This document shows positions 1-9,291 of a stretch of DNA of 64,000 nt, piece by piece. Positions within the stretch are counted from its first letter, which is position 1. Each line of letters starts with the position of its first letter. Position numbers and translations under genes: made by a program. The notes below the pieces were generated by a model that was given only the letters and a program-made list of their open reading frames with translations, was not told the origin of the DNA and did no database searches. This DNA is from Agromyces sp. ISL-38. Lineage in GTDB: Bacteria > Actinomycetota > Actinomycetes > Actinomycetales > Microbacteriaceae. The DNA lies in assembly GCF_018613935.1 (NCBI RefSeq), contig NZ_JAGGPF010000007.1, positions 47,678 through 111,677 on the forward strand, in the 5' to 3' direction.

Positions 1-429
1 GAGACGAAGGCCAAGCGCCTGCGTCCGCTCGCCGAACGACTCGTCACCTTCGGGAAGCGCGGCGACCTGCACGCGCGCCGTCGCGTGCTCGGCGTCATCG
101 GCGACAAGACGGTCGTGCACGAGCTGTTCACGGTCATCGCGCCGCAGGTGGCCGACCGTGAGGGCGGCTACACCCGCATCACGAAGATCGGCAACCGCAA
201 GGGCGACAATGCCCCCATGGCCGTCATCGAGCTCGTGCTCGAGCCCGTGACCCCGAAGCAGCGCGCGGCGAAGCCCGCCGCCGCTTCGGCGCCGGTCGTC
301 GACGAGGCGCCGGTCGAGGAGACCGCCGCCGAGGAGACCCCCGCCGAGGTCGTGACCGAGGCGGAAGCCGCGGTCGACGAGGCCGCGGGTTCCGAGGCAG
401 CTGCCGAGGAGTCGGCCGAGGCCAAGTAG
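1..429 (+). CDS. rplQ: 50S ribosomal protein L17, C-terminal part (5' end outside window)
   Basis: Large-subunit ribosomal protein that binds 23S rRNA near the exit tunnel. The reading frame is open from base 1 ([20 protein letters not shown]...), so the N-terminus lies outside the window; 142 residues are present. The L17 core is clear, including the [20 protein letters not shown] block. After the core comes a tail of about 60 residues rich in Ala, Glu and Val, the low-complexity extension usual in actinobacterial L17. The gene normally ends the rpoA-rplQ operon, and a strong hairpin 14 bases after the stop fits that. Confidence 0.97.
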   Translation, partial: ETKAKRLRPLAERLVTFGKRGDLHARRRVLGVIGDKTVVHELFTVIAPQVADREGGYTRITKIGNRKGDNAPMAVIELVLEPVTPKQRAAKPAAASAPVVDEAPVEETAAEETPAEVVTEAEAAVDEAAGSEAAAEESAEAK

Positions 430-442
430 TCTCGACACGTTC

Positions 443-480
443 ACGAAGGGCCCCGGTGCACGAGCACCGGGGCCCTTCGT
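443..480 (+). terminator. Rho-independent terminator after rplQ
   Basis: Perfect 17-bp stem (443-459 with 464-480) and a 4-base ACGA loop. It has no long T tract, as is common in high-G+C actinobacteria. It may also end the opposing gene at 518-1222. Confidence 0.85.
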
Positions 481-517
481 CATTCCGCTCGCGCCACCGC
501 TGTCGTGCCGGCGAGGA

Positions 518-1222
518 TCAGCTCGCGCGTCTCTCCTCGAGGGTCGGGGTCTCGAGCGCGCGCCGAGTGATGAGGCGGACTGCGATGGCGATGACCCATG
601 CCCAGAAGATGAAGTACGGGATGATCCAGATCCAGCCCTCCCAGGCGTAGCGCACTGCGATCAGGCCGGCCCCGCCGCCGATCGCCCACCAGCCCCACCA
701 CGCGGGGAGTACGCGGCCGGCGAGCAGCACCCACCCGCTCGCGATCGCGAAGCTGCCGACTGCCAGCCAGGTGTTCGCGAAGCCGAGGTTGCCGAGATCG
801 AAGGCGAAGGCGGCGACGCCCGGGTCGAGCTCCTGGCCGCGGTTGCCGGCGGCCTCCCAGCTCGCGTCGATGACCCCGTAGGCCGCGACGACCGTGCCCG
901 AGACGAGGGCGACGATGGAACGCCAGGCCGGCTCTCCCTCGACGCGCCGCAGCAGTGTGGTGAAGCCGACCACGAACCACAGGAAGGCCAGCATGCCGAT
1001 CGACGCGGTGGCTTCGGCCGCGGCGATCCACGGCGTATCGGCATTCCGGAAGAACTCCGCGGCCTCCTCATTCGTGGCGTCGAAGGCCGGCTCGCCCAAT
1101 GTCGAGATCGCGATGATCGGCGCGAAGAGGAGGACGACGGCGACGATCGCAGTGACGCCGGTGGTCCTGGCGAGGCCGCGCCACCGCTCGGGTGTGGTGC
1201 TTGGCGTGGAGTGATCGGTCAT
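518..1222 (-). CDS. Hypothetical integral membrane protein
   Basis: 234 residues; I do not recognise a named family. The hydrophobic pattern suggests about six membrane helices: residues ~22-40, ~68-90, ~100-118, ~148-168, ~172-190 and ~195-218, with a Trp-rich stretch near 175-210. The start is supported by GGAG 6 bases upstream (GGAGatcgccATG). A plausible -10 (CATACT) lies about 30 bases further up on the minus strand, in the short gap shared with truA. It is transcribed toward the rplQ terminator. The length and topology resemble DUF4386-like small membrane proteins, but that is only a guess. No function is inferred. Confidence 0.75.
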   Translation of the reverse strand: MTDHSTPSTTPERWRGLARTTGVTAIVAVVLLFAPIIAISTLGEPAFDATNEEAAEFFRNADTPWIAAAEATASIGMLAFLWFVVGFTTLLRRVEGEPAWRSIVALVSGTVVAAYGVIDASWEAAGNRGQELDPGVAAFAFDLGNLGFANTWLAVGSFAIASGWVLLAGRVLPAWWGWWAIGGGAGLIAVRYAWEGWIWIIPYFIFWAWVIAIAVRLITRRALETPTLEERRAS

Positions 1223-1268
1223 GGCGATCTCCTGTCGTCGTCGACCTCTCCAGTATGGCGCGACAGCC

Positions 1269-1274
1269 TAGGCT
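1269..1274 (+). promoter_or_regulatory. -10 box (TAGGCT) of a leaderless truA transcript
   Basis: TAGGCT followed by exactly 6 bases and the GTG start. This spacing recurs before many genes here and predicts transcription starting at the start codon. Confidence 0.65.
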
Positions 1275-1280
1275 GGTGCG

Positions 1281-2246
1281 GTGAACGATCGAGCGGATGC
1301 CGCAGCCGACCCCGAAGCCGCGAGCAACGTCGACACCGAGGCATCCGTCGTCCGACTTCGCATGGGCATCGCCTACGACGGCACCGACTTCAACGGTTGG
1401 AGCAGCCAGCCGGGGCTGCGCACGGTGCAGGGAGTGCTCGAGGAGGCGCTCGCGACGCTGTTCCGCAGGGCAGGCGTGGCACCGCGGCTCACCGTCGCCG
1501 GGCGCACCGACGCCGGGGTGCATGCGCTGGGGCAGGTGGCCCATGTCGACGTGCCACTCGAGGCGCTCGCCGCCGTGACCCGGTCGCGCCACGGCCGCCC
1601 GGCTGAGCCGGCGAGCCCCGAGGGAGTGCTCGCCCGGCGCATCAATGGAATCCTCGGCAGCGACGCCGACGTCGTCGTGACCGGCATCGATCGGGCGCCG
1701 AGCGGGTTCGACGCGCGGTTCTCCGCCGCGTGGCGGAGGTACGAGTACCGCGTGGCCGATGCATCCGCTCGCCGCAACCCGCTCGACCGCCGTCGCACGG
1801 TCGTCATCCACCGTGCGCTCGACGAGTCGGCGATGAACGCCGCCGCGGGCATGCTCGTCGGTCTCCACGATTTCGCGGCGTACTGCAAGCCGCGCGAGGG
1901 GGCCACGACGATCCGCACGTTGCAGTCCTACCGGTGGCAGCGACGTGACGACGGGGTGCTGGTGGCGACGCTGCGGGCCGACGCGTTCTGCCATTCGATG
2001 GTGCGCGCGGTCGTCGGTGCGATCGTCGCGGTGGGGGAGGGCAAGCTCGACGTCGGCGCGCCCGCCGAGCTGCTGCATGCAGGGGAGCGCACGAGCGCGT
2101 TCACGGTGATGCCCGCGAAGGGGCTCGTGCTGGCCGAGGTCGGGTACCCCGACAACGACGAGCTCGAGGCGAGGGCGGCGCAGACGAGGGCACGTCGCCG
2201 GTTGCATGTGCAGCCCGACCTGCCCGACGCGGACGAGCTGGAATGA
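1281..2246 (+). CDS. truA: tRNA pseudouridine(38-40) synthase TruA
   Basis: Converts uridines 38-40 of the tRNA anticodon arm to pseudouridine. 321 residues, somewhat longer than the ~270 of E. coli TruA because of a ~25-residue N-terminal extension and an insert near residues 100-115. The catalytic motif GRTDAGVHA is present with the nucleophile at Asp77, preceded by RMGIAYDGTDFNGW. Further conserved blocks are RRYEYRV and FCHSMVRAVVGAIV. The start is GTG at 1281: there is no Shine-Dalgarno, but a TAGGCT -10 box lies 6 bases upstream, so the mRNA is probably leaderless. The position between rplQ and rplM is the normal one in actinobacteria. Confidence 0.97.
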   Translation: MNDRADAAADPEAASNVDTEASVVRLRMGIAYDGTDFNGWSSQPGLRTVQGVLEEALATLFRRAGVAPRLTVAGRTDAGVHALGQVAHVDVPLEALAAVTRSRHGRPAEPASPEGVLARRINGILGSDADVVVTGIDRAPSGFDARFSAAWRRYEYRVADASARRNPLDRRRTVVIHRALDESAMNAAAGMLVGLHDFAAYCKPREGATTIRTLQSYRWQRRDDGVLVATLRADAFCHSMVRAVVGAIVAVGEGKLDVGAPAELLHAGERTSAFTVMPAKGLVLAEVGYPDNDELEARAAQTRARRRLHVQPDLPDADELE

Positions 2247-2275
2247 TTCCGTGCGCGGAGCGCGCCGCGCCGCGA

Positions 2276-2305
2276 TTGGACGCCCGCTGGTCTGTCGGCT
2301 AAGCT
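2276..2305 (+). promoter_or_regulatory. Promoter of rplM-rpsI
   Basis: TTGGAC (-35, 2276-2281), an 18-base spacer and TAAGCT (-10, 2300-2305). It implies a leader of about 130 bases before rplM. The leader holds a small GTTCG/CGAAC hairpin, which could support L13 autoregulation (inference). Confidence 0.55.
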
Positions 2306-2440
2306 TGCACTTTGGTGTCGTCGACTGCGTCGGCATCCGAAGATGAGCCCTCCACCCGGGCGTTCGTCTCGCATCGCGAACGAACTCCCGAACGGAGTGG
2401 GATTCACGAACCCCTCACTCGATCAGAAAGCAGCACTTCC

Positions 2441-2887
2441 GTGACGCGCACCTTTACTCCAAAGTCGAACGACATCCAGCGCGACTGGGTCGTCATCGAC
2501 GCAACCGACATCGTGCTCGGCCGCCTCGCCAGCCACGCCGCAACCCTGCTGCGTGGCAAGCACAAGGCGATCTTCGCGAACCACGTCGACACCGGCGACT
2601 TCGTGATCATCGTGAACGCCGACAAGGTGGCCCTCACCGGCCAGAAGCTCGAGCAGAAGAAGGCCTACCGCCACTCCGGATACCCGGGTGGTCTCACGGC
2701 CGTCAGCTACGCCGAGCTCCTCGAGAAGAACCCCGTCCGCGCCGTCGAGAAGGCGATCCGCGGCATGCTCCCGAAGAACTCGCTCGGTCGCGCCCAGCTC
2801 AAGAAGCTGAAGGTGTACACCGGCCCGGAGCACCCGCACGCGGCCCAGCAGCCGAAGCCGTACACCCTCACCCAGGTCGCCCAGTAA
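2441..2887 (+). CDS. rplM: 50S ribosomal protein L13
   Basis: Early-assembly protein of the large ribosomal subunit. 148 residues from GTG at 2441, matching the usual L13 length and N-terminus ([20 protein letters not shown]). L13 hallmarks visible are [25 protein letters not shown] and [11 protein letters not shown]. The frame is open about 43 codons further upstream, but those codons do not resemble L13 and overlap the promoter leader, so the internal GTG is preferred. rpsI follows 43 bases later; L13-S9 is a universally conserved pair. Confidence 0.97.
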   Translation: MTRTFTPKSNDIQRDWVVIDATDIVLGRLASHAATLLRGKHKAIFANHVDTGDFVIIVNADKVALTGQKLEQKKAYRHSGYPGGLTAVSYAELLEKNPVRAVEKAIRGMLPKNSLGRAQLKKLKVYTGPEHPHAAQQPKPYTLTQVAQ

Positions 2888-2930
2888 TTCCGGCGCACTC
2901 GACGTTCTCGAAATAAGGATTCACACCACC

Positions 2931-3416
2931 ATGGCGAAGATCGCAGACCAGATCGAAGCGGCTCCCGAGAGCTACACCACCGAGAGCACCCCTGAGGCTG
3001 CTCCCAGCACCCCCCGTCGCGTGCTCAACGTGGGCGGCGCGGCTGTCGGCCGTCGCAAGCAGGCCATCGCCCGCGTGCGTCTCGTTCCCGGCGCCGGGAG
3101 CATCACGGTCAACGGCCGTGAGTTCGCGGCCTACTTCCCGAACAAGCTGCACCAGCAGCTCATCACCGACCCCTTCACGGTGCTCGAGCTCACGGGCTCG
3201 TACGACGTGGTCGCGAAGATCACGGGCGGCGGCCCCTCGGGCCAGGCCGGCGCACTGCGCCTCGCGATCGCTCGTGCGCTGAACGAGATCGACCGGGAGA
3301 ACAACCGCGCCAGCCTGAAGAAGGCCGGCTTCCTCACCCGCGACGCCCGCGTGATCGAACGCAAGAAGGCCGGCCTGAAGAAGGCGCGCAAGGCTCCTCA
3401 GTTCTCGAAGCGCTGA
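2931..3416 (+). CDS. rpsI: 30S ribosomal protein S9
   Basis: Small-subunit protein whose C-terminal tail reaches the P-site tRNA. 161 residues: the conserved ~130-residue core ([44 protein letters not shown]) is preceded by an actinobacterial extension of about 30 acidic/Pro-rich residues. It ends in the basic tail KAPQFSKR, where the terminal Lys-Arg contacts tRNA. It is co-transcribed with rplM, and glmM follows 23 bases later without an obvious terminator. Confidence 0.97.
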   Translation: MAKIADQIEAAPESYTTESTPEAAPSTPRRVLNVGGAAVGRRKQAIARVRLVPGAGSITVNGREFAAYFPNKLHQQLITDPFTVLELTGSYDVVAKITGGGPSGQAGALRLAIARALNEIDRENNRASLKKAGFLTRDARVIERKKAGLKKARKAPQFSKR

Positions 3417-3439
3417 CGCGCTCGGGTTCGGTCCACTCG

Positions 3440-4813
3440 ATGCCTCGGCTCTTCGGAACCGACGGGGTCCGGGGTCTGGCCAACCGTGAACTCACGGCTG
3501 ACCTGGCCCTGGGCCTCGCCCAGGCGGCCGCCGCCGTCCTCACTCGCGGTCGCCACGCCGACGAGCTCCGCGCCGCGGGTCGACGTCCGGTTGCCGTGGT
3601 CGCGCGCGACCCCCGCGTCTCAGGTGAGTTCCTCACCGCCGCGGTGTCGGCCGGTCTCGCCAGCTCGGGTGTCGACGTGCTCGACGCCGGCGTCATCCCC
3701 ACGCCCGCGACCGCGTACCTGATCGACAGCATCGGCGCGGACTTCGGCGTGATGATCTCGGCGTCGCACAACCCTGCGCCCGACAACGGCATCAAGTTCT
3801 TCTCGTTCGGCGGCACGAAGCTCCCCGACGAGGTCGAGGATCGCATCGAGTCCTTCCTCGGCCGTCCCAAGCTCGCGCCGATCGGCGACGGCGTCGGCCG
3901 CATCCGCCGTTTCGCCGACGCCGAAGACCGGTACGTCGTGCACCTGCTCGGCACGTTGCCGCACCGGCTCGACGGACTCCACGTCGTGCTCGATTGCGCG
4001 CACGGCGCTGCGGCAGGGGTGTCGCCCGAGACGTTCCGCGACGCGGGCGCCCGCGTCACCGTCATCGGCGCCGATCCCGATGGCATGAACATCAACGACG
4101 GGGTCGGTTCGACGCACCTCGGTCCGCTCCAGGCCGCCGTGGTCGAGCACGGCGCCGACCTCGGCATCGCGCACGACGGCGACGCCGACCGCTGCCTCGC
4201 CGTCGACGCGAACGGCGACATCATCGACGGCGACAAGATCATGGCGATCCTCGCGGTGTCGATGCACGAGCGCGGCAAGCTCACCGACGACACCCTCGTG
4301 GTCACCGTCATGTCGAACCTCGGCCTCCGGCGCGCGATGGCCGAACGAGGCATCCGCGTCATCGAGACGAAGGTCGGCGACCGCTACGTGCTCGAAGCAC
4401 TCGCGGCCGAGGGCCTCGCGCTCGGCGGCGAGCAGTCGGGCCACGTCATCATGACCGAGTACGCGACCACCGGCGATGGCGTGCTCACCGGACTCCATCT
4501 CGCCGCCGAGATGGCGCGCACCGGCAAGACCCTCGCCGAGCTCGCCTCGGTAATGACGGTCTACCCGCAAGTGCTCGTGAACGTGCGCGACGTCGACCAC
4601 CATGCCCTCGGCGACGATGCCGAGATCGCCGCGGCGGTCGCCGCCGTCGAAGCCGAACTGGGCGACTCGGGCCGTGTGCTGCTTCGCCCCTCGGGCACCG
4701 AGCCGATGGTGCGCGTGATGGTCGAGGCCGCCGAGCAGGCGACAGCCGAGCACCATGCCGCGGTCCTCGCCGACGTCGTGCGTCTTCGACTCGCGAACGG
4801 CAACGCCGCCTGA
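3440..4813 (+). CDS. glmM: Phosphoglucosamine mutase GlmM
   Basis: Interconverts glucosamine-6-phosphate and glucosamine-1-phosphate on the way to UDP-GlcNAc and peptidoglycan. 457 residues, the usual length. It starts [12 protein letters not shown]; the phosphoserine loop [16 protein letters not shown] has its catalytic Ser at ~109. The metal loop DGDADRC, the sugar-binding GEQSGH and the C-terminal phosphate loop [12 protein letters not shown] are all present. It follows rpsI closely, as in many actinobacteria, so it may be read from the ribosomal promoter. glmS, the preceding pathway enzyme, lies 1 kb downstream on the same strand. Confidence 0.97.
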   Translation: MPRLFGTDGVRGLANRELTADLALGLAQAAAAVLTRGRHADELRAAGRRPVAVVARDPRVSGEFLTAAVSAGLASSGVDVLDAGVIPTPATAYLIDSIGADFGVMISASHNPAPDNGIKFFSFGGTKLPDEVEDRIESFLGRPKLAPIGDGVGRIRRFADAEDRYVVHLLGTLPHRLDGLHVVLDCAHGAAAGVSPETFRDAGARVTVIGADPDGMNINDGVGSTHLGPLQAAVVEHGADLGIAHDGDADRCLAVDANGDIIDGDKIMAILAVSMHERGKLTDDTLVVTVMSNLGLRRAMAERGIRVIETKVGDRYVLEALAAEGLALGGEQSGHVIMTEYATTGDGVLTGLHLAAEMARTGKTLAELASVMTVYPQVLVNVRDVDHHALGDDAEIAAAVAAVEAELGDSGRVLLRPSGTEPMVRVMVEAAEQATAEHHAAVLADVVRLRLANGNAA

Positions 4814-4844
4814 CCCGCCTGAGTGGCGGCGCCGGACTGCGGCG

Positions 4845-5801
4845 CTAGAGCTTGCGCAGCAGCACGCTCGACACCGAGTGGTCGGGGCTCTTGCGGAGCA
4901 CGAGCGTGGCGCGTGACCTGGTGGGGCGGATGTTCTGCAGCAGGTTCGGCTCGTTGATCGCATGCCAGATCTCGCGTGCGCGAGCGCGCGCCTGGTCTTC
5001 GGTGAGGCTCGCGAAGCGATGGAAGTACGAGCGCGGGTTCGCGAACGCGCCGCGCTGGAGCTTCAGGAACCGCTCCTCGTACCAGCAGGCGATGTCGCTC
5101 GTGCGCGCGTCGACGTAGATCGTGAAGTCGAAGAGGTCGCTCACGGCGAGGCGATGGCCGGGGCCGGGCGGCTGCAACACGTTGAGCCCCTCGACGATGA
5201 GCACGTCTGGGCGGCGCACGGTGACCTGGGCATCGGGGACGATGTCGTAGGCGAGGTGCGAGTAGAACGGCGCCTTCACCTCGGCGGCCCCGGCCTTCAC
5301 CTCGCTCACGAAGCGCAAGAGCGCTCGCCGGTCATAGGACTCGGGGAATCCCTTGCGGTCCATGAGTCCGCGCCGCTCGAGCTCGGCATTCGGGAAGAGG
5401 AACCCGTCGGTCGTGATGAGCTCCACCCGCGGCGTGTGCTCCCAGCGGGCGAGGAGCTCGCGCAGGAGCCTCGCGATCGTGGACTTGCCGACCGCGACCG
5501 AGCCGGCGACGCCGATCACGAACGGCGTCGACTCGAACCGCTCGCGAAGGAACTCGCTCGTGACCTTGTGCAGCGACTTCGTGCCGCCCACGTAGAGGTT
5601 GAGCAGTCGGCTGAGCGGGAGGTAGACCTCGTTGACCTCGCGAAGGTCGAGCGGCTCGCCGAGGCCGCGGAGTTGCACGATCTCGGTCTCGCGGAGCGGT
5701 GCCGGCATCGACGGTGCGAGGGCGGCCCAGTCAGCCCGATCGAGTTCGATGAACGGCGAACTCTGGGGTGCCTGCGACGACGACAGGTTCTGATCGGGCA
5801 C
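4845..5801 (-). CDS. coaA: Type I pantothenate kinase CoaA
   Basis: Phosphorylates pantothenate with ATP, the first committed step of coenzyme A synthesis. 318 residues, close to the 316 of E. coli CoaA. The P-loop GSVAVGKS is at residues 100-107, followed by [18 protein letters not shown], the substrate-site YDIVP and the late motif YFHRFASL. Two adjacent in-frame GTG codons (5804 and 5801) are possible starts. The second is chosen because a TAGACT -10 box ends exactly 6 bases before it, the leaderless spacing used repeatedly here. It is convergent with glmM and divergent from glmS. Confidence 0.95.
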   Translation of the reverse strand: MPDQNLSSSQAPQSSPFIELDRADWAALAPSMPAPLRETEIVQLRGLGEPLDLREVNEVYLPLSRLLNLYVGGTKSLHKVTSEFLRERFESTPFVIGVAGSVAVGKSTIARLLRELLARWEHTPRVELITTDGFLFPNAELERRGLMDRKGFPESYDRRALLRFVSEVKAGAAEVKAPFYSHLAYDIVPDAQVTVRRPDVLIVEGLNVLQPPGPGHRLAVSDLFDFTIYVDARTSDIACWYEERFLKLQRGAFANPRSYFHRFASLTEDQARARAREIWHAINEPNLLQNIRPTRSRATLVLRKSPDHSVSSVLLRKL

Positions 5802-5807
5802 CACGTC

Positions 5808-5813
5808 AGTCTA
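5808..5813 (-). promoter_or_regulatory. -10 box (TAGACT) of a leaderless coaA transcript
   Basis: On the minus strand, TAGACT plus 6 bases reaches the second GTG of coaA. The motif lies in the 80-base gap shared with divergent glmS. Confidence 0.55.
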
Positions 5814-5871
5814 GTGTCGGCAAGATCACCTGCGCGGTGGGCTGCGCGGCGGGCACCCAGCTCGCCCCGGA

Positions 5872-5877
5872 TAGAAT
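5872..5877 (+). promoter_or_regulatory. -10 box (TAGAAT) of glmS
   Basis: TAGAAT, 7 bases, then ATG of glmS. There is no Shine-Dalgarno in the gap, so a leaderless mRNA is likely. Confidence 0.6.
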
Positions 5878-5884
5878 CGAGCGC

Positions 5885-7735
5885 ATGTGTGGAATCGTTG
5901 GATACGTCGGTGAGCGAAGCAGCATCGACGTCCTCATGGGAGGCCTTCGTCGCCTCGAGTATCGCGGCTACGACTCGGCTGGAGTGGCGATCGTCGACGA
6001 CGACGGAACCATCGAGACCGCGAAGCGCGCCGGAAAACTGCAGATCCTCGCCGACGAGCTCGAGGCGCATCCGCTGCACCGCGGTGGCACGGGCATCGGC
6101 CACACCCGCTGGGCGACGCACGGCGGCCCCACTGATGGCAATGCGCACCCGCACCTGGGTGACGACGGCCGGCTCGCCCTCATTCACAACGGCATCATCG
6201 AGAACTTCGCCGAGCTGAAAGACGAACTGCTCGCCGAAGGCTACGAGTTCGCGAGTGAGACCGACACCGAGGTCGCCGCCGTGCTCCTCGGCCGCGAGTA
6301 CCGCGCGAAGGGCGACCTTCGCGAGGCCTTCCGCACGACGGTCGCCCGCCTCGACGGCGCTTTCACCCTGCTCGCCGTGCACCGCGACGAGCCCGGCCTC
6401 GTCGTCGGCGCCCGCCGCAACTCGCCGCTCGTGATCGGCCTCGGCGAGGGAGAGAACTTCCTGGGCTCGGATGTCGCGGCCTTCGTCGAGTACACGAAGC
6501 GTGCCGTGGCCATCGGCCAGGACCAGATCGTCTCGATCACGGCCGACGGCGTCGACGTGACCGACTTCGACGGCGAGCCGGTCGAGGTCGAGCCGTTCGA
6601 CGTGGCGTGGGACGCCTCCGCCGCCGAGAAGGGCGGCTGGTCGTCGTTCATGCGCAAAGAGGTGTCGGAGCAGCCCGAGGCGGTCGCGAACACGCTCCTC
6701 GGCCGCATCGTCGACGGTGCCGTCGTCATCCCCGAGCTCGCGGACTTCGGAGACGAGGAGCTTCGCAGCATCCGTCGCATCACCGTGATCGCGTGCGGCA
6801 CCGCCGCGTACGCCGGCATGGTCGCGAAGTATGCGATCGAGCAGTGGGCCCGCGTGCCCGTCGAGGTGGAGCTGAGCCACGAGTTCCGCTACCGCGAGCC
6901 GGTGCTCGACCCCGAAACCCTCGTGGTGTCGGTCAGCCAGTCGGGCGAGACCATGGACACGCTCATGGCCGTGAAGTACGCGCGGGAGCAGGGCGCGCGC
7001 ACGATCTCGATCTGCAACACCCAGGGCGCCACGATCCCGCGCGAGTCCGACGCCGTGGTCTACACCCATGCCGGCCCCGAGGTCGCCGTAGCGTCGACGA
7101 AGGCCTTCGTCGCGCAGATCGCCGCCCTCTACCTCTTCGGCCTGCACCTCGCCCGGGTTCGCGGCACGCTCTCGCCCGAGCAGCTCGCAGTCCAGCTCGC
7201 CGAGCTCCAGGCGGTGCCCGACAAGCTCCAGACGGTGCTCGGGCAGGCTGAGCGCGTCGGCGAGCTCGCGCACTGGATGGCCGACACCCGCTCGGTGCTC
7301 TTCCTTGGCCGCCACGTGGGCTATCCGATCGCGCTCGAGGGCGCGCTCAAGCTCAAGGAGCTCGCCTACATCCACGCCGAGGGCTTCGCGGCCGGCGAAC
7401 TCAAGCACGGGCCGATCGCCCTCATCGAGCCAGGCCAGCCGGTCTTCGTCGTCGTGCCGAGCCCGCGCGGCTCTGCGGCGCTGCACCCGAAGGTGGTCTC
7501 GAACATCCAGGAGATCCGGGCTCGCGGCGCACGCGTGATCGCGATCGCCGAGGCGGGGGATGCCGCGGTGCTGCCGTACGCCGACGAGGTGCTGCGCATT
7601 CCGCTCGCGGCCCCGCTCTTCGAGCCGCTCCTCGCGGTCGTGCCGTTGCAGATCTTCGCGATGGAGCTGGCGCAGGCGAAGGGTCTCGACGTCGACCAGC
7701 CCCGCAATCTCGCGAAGTCCGTGACGGTCGAGTAG
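5885..7735 (+). CDS. glmS: Glutamine-fructose-6-phosphate aminotransferase (isomerizing) GlmS
   Basis: Makes glucosamine-6-phosphate from fructose-6-phosphate and glutamine. 616 residues. It begins MCGIVGYVG, where Cys2 is the glutaminase nucleophile; this fixes the ATG at 5885, although the frame is open 39 codons upstream. The glutaminase domain shows HTRWATHG and HNGIIEN. Two SIS sugar-isomerase domains follow (CGTAAYAG and SQSGETMDT, then HVGYPIALEGALKLKE). The C-terminus NLAKSVTVE carries the Schiff-base lysine. acpS starts 25 bases later on the same strand. Confidence 0.97.
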   Translation: MCGIVGYVGERSSIDVLMGGLRRLEYRGYDSAGVAIVDDDGTIETAKRAGKLQILADELEAHPLHRGGTGIGHTRWATHGGPTDGNAHPHLGDDGRLALIHNGIIENFAELKDELLAEGYEFASETDTEVAAVLLGREYRAKGDLREAFRTTVARLDGAFTLLAVHRDEPGLVVGARRNSPLVIGLGEGENFLGSDVAAFVEYTKRAVAIGQDQIVSITADGVDVTDFDGEPVEVEPFDVAWDASAAEKGGWSSFMRKEVSEQPEAVANTLLGRIVDGAVVIPELADFGDEELRSIRRITVIACGTAAYAGMVAKYAIEQWARVPVEVELSHEFRYREPVLDPETLVVSVSQSGETMDTLMAVKYAREQGARTISICNTQGATIPRESDAVVYTHAGPEVAVASTKAFVAQIAALYLFGLHLARVRGTLSPEQLAVQLAELQAVPDKLQTVLGQAERVGELAHWMADTRSVLFLGRHVGYPIALEGALKLKELAYIHAEGFAAGELKHGPIALIEPGQPVFVVVPSPRGSAALHPKVVSNIQEIRARGARVIAIAEAGDAAVLPYADEVLRIPLAAPLFEPLLAVVPLQIFAMELAQAKGLDVDQPRNLAKSVTVE

Positions 7736-7760
7736 CACGGCGACGAGGCCGGAGGCAGTC

Positions 7761-8156
7761 GTGATCTCGGGAATCGGCATCGACGTGGTCGACATCGGGC
7801 GTTTCGAGCGCTCGCTCGCCCGAACTCCCGCCTTGCTCGAGCGATTGTTCGCCGAGAGCGAACGAGGGCGGGCGCCTCGATCGCTTGCCGCGCGGTTCGC
7901 CGCGAAGGAAGCTCTCATCAAGGCGCTCGGCGGGCACGCGGTCATCCGCTGGCACGACATGCAGATCGTGCAAGACGACGAGGGCAATCCCGATTTCCTG
8001 CTCGCCGGCGCCCTCGCCGAGCATGTCGAGGCACTCGGCATCGCACGAGTCCACCTCTCGATGAGCCACGACGCCGGTCTCGCGAGCGCCTTCGTCGTGC
8101 TCGAGGGAGCCGACACCGCCGAGCCGCCAGCACGTTCGAGTGCCGGCGATGAGTGA
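7761..8156 (+). CDS. acpS: Holo-[acyl-carrier-protein] synthase AcpS
   Basis: Transfers 4'-phosphopantetheine from CoA to apo-acyl carrier protein. 131 residues. The two signature motifs are present: GIGIDVVDIGRFE (metal ligand Asp8) and RFAAKEALIKALGG (Glu50), followed by LSMSHDAGLASAFV. It starts at GTG 7761 with GGAGG 5 bases upstream. It heads a compact run in which each gene touches or overlaps the next (acpS-alr-tsaE, then tsaB-rimI-tsaD), linking lipid and wall metabolism to tRNA t6A modification. Confidence 0.95.
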   Translation: MISGIGIDVVDIGRFERSLARTPALLERLFAESERGRAPRSLAARFAAKEALIKALGGHAVIRWHDMQIVQDDEGNPDFLLAGALAEHVEALGIARVHLSMSHDAGLASAFVVLEGADTAEPPARSSAGDE

Positions 8157-9291
8157 GACGCCGGGCGCACCACGCTCCTTCCGGGAGGCGGTCGTCGACC
8201 TCGCCGCGATCCGGGCCAATGTCGCTGCACTCGCAGCGCACGTCGCGCCCGCGTTGTCGATGGCGGTCGTCAAGGCCGATGCCTACGGCCACGGCGCCGT
8301 GCCGGTGGCTCGGGCGGCCCTCGACGGCGGAGCAGACTGGCTCGGGGCGGCCGACGTCGATGAGGCGATCGCACTCCGCGACGCCGGCATCACGGCGCCG
8401 CTGCTCGCCTGGCTCCACGATCCCGGCGCCGGGTTCGCGCCGGCGATCGAGCGCGACATCGACCTCGGCGTCTCGTCGCTCGAGCAGCTGCACGAGATCG
8501 TGCGGGCTGCGGCATCCGTCGACAGGATCGCGGCGGTGCACCTGAAGATCGACACCGGACTCAGCCGCAACGGCGTCGCACCCTCGAACTGGGAGCGCGT
8601 CGTCGGGGCCGCCGCAGAGCTCGAGCGCCACGGCCGGCTGCGCGTGCGCGGTGTGTTCAGCCACCTCGCGAACGCCTCGCCCGCCGAGGATGCCGCACAA
8701 CTGGCCGCTTTCGAGCGGGCGCTCGACGCGGCATCCGCAGCTGGCCTCACCCCTGAGCTGCGCCACCTCGCCTCGACCGCGGCCGCGTTGCGCCTGCCCG
8801 AGGCACGGTTCGACCTCGTGCGGCTCGGCATCGGCATCTATGGAGTGCCGCCGTACGGCGACGGCACCACGGCCGCCGACCTCGGCCTCGTTCCCGCGAT
8901 GACGCTGCGGGGCAGGGTCGTGGCCGTGCGGCGCATCGAGGCGGGCACCGGCGCGTCGTACGGCCATGCTTGGCGCGCCGAACACGCCACGACGCTCGCA
9001 CTCGTGCCGCTCGGCTATGCCGACGGGGTGCCGCGGCAGGCGTCGAACCGAGCGGAGGTGTGGCTCGCGGGCGCGCGCCGGCCGGTGGTGGGCCGTATCG
9101 CGATGGACCAGTTCCTCGTCGACGTCGGCGATGCCCCGGTCGCCGTCGGCGACGAGGTCGTGCTCTTCGGCGACCCGTCGTCGGGAGCACCGTCCGCCGA
9201 TGACTGGGCCGACGCCGCCGACACGATCGGCTACGAGATCGTCACCCGCATCGGCGCGCGAGTGCCGCGCCGCTACGTGGGCGGCGCGTGA
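8149..9291 (+). CDS. alr: Alanine racemase
   Basis: PLP enzyme producing D-alanine for peptidoglycan. 380 residues from ATG 8149; GTG 8140 three codons earlier is an alternative. The PLP lysine sits in AVVKADAYGHGA at residue 42. The second catalytic residue is the Tyr of GTGASYGHAW. The barrel motifs HLKIDTGLSRNG and GVFSHLANA and the C-terminal VGRIAMDQFLVDVGD are present. The start overlaps the end of acpS by 8 bases and the stop overlaps the tsaE start (TGATG), so translation is probably coupled. Confidence 0.96.
   Translation: MSETPGAPRSFREAVVDLAAIRANVAALAAHVAPALSMAVVKADAYGHGAVPVARAALDGGADWLGAADVDEAIALRDAGITAPLLAWLHDPGAGFAPAIERDIDLGVSSLEQLHEIVRAAASVDRIAAVHLKIDTGLSRNGVAPSNWERVVGAAAELERHGRLRVRGVFSHLANASPAEDAAQLAAFERALDAASAAGLTPELRHLASTAAALRLPEARFDLVRLGIGIYGVPPYGDGTTAADLGLVPAMTLRGRVVAVRRIEAGTGASYGHAWRAEHATTLALVPLGYADGVPRQASNRAEVWLAGARRPVVGRIAMDQFLVDVGDAPVAVGDEVVLFGDPSSGAPSADDWADAADTIGYEIVTRIGARVPRRYVGGA

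Noticed and set aside
456..650. Short plus-strand ORF beginning in the rplQ terminator
   Set aside because: The start codon lies in the terminator stem region and the frame is antisense to the membrane protein gene at 518-1222.
8140..8148. GTG at 8140 as start of alr, and similar short N-terminal extensions for tsaE (9288) and sucC (50146)
   Set aside because: The coupled ATG at 8149 and the TGATG start at 9291 are simpler, and the SucC family begins at the GTG at 50161. The extensions add only 1-5 residues and cannot be excluded by sequence alone.
5516..8230. 904-codon minus-strand open frame over coaA, glmS and acpS
   Set aside because: It is antisense to well-identified genes with low-complexity translation; the real minus gene there is coaA in another frame.
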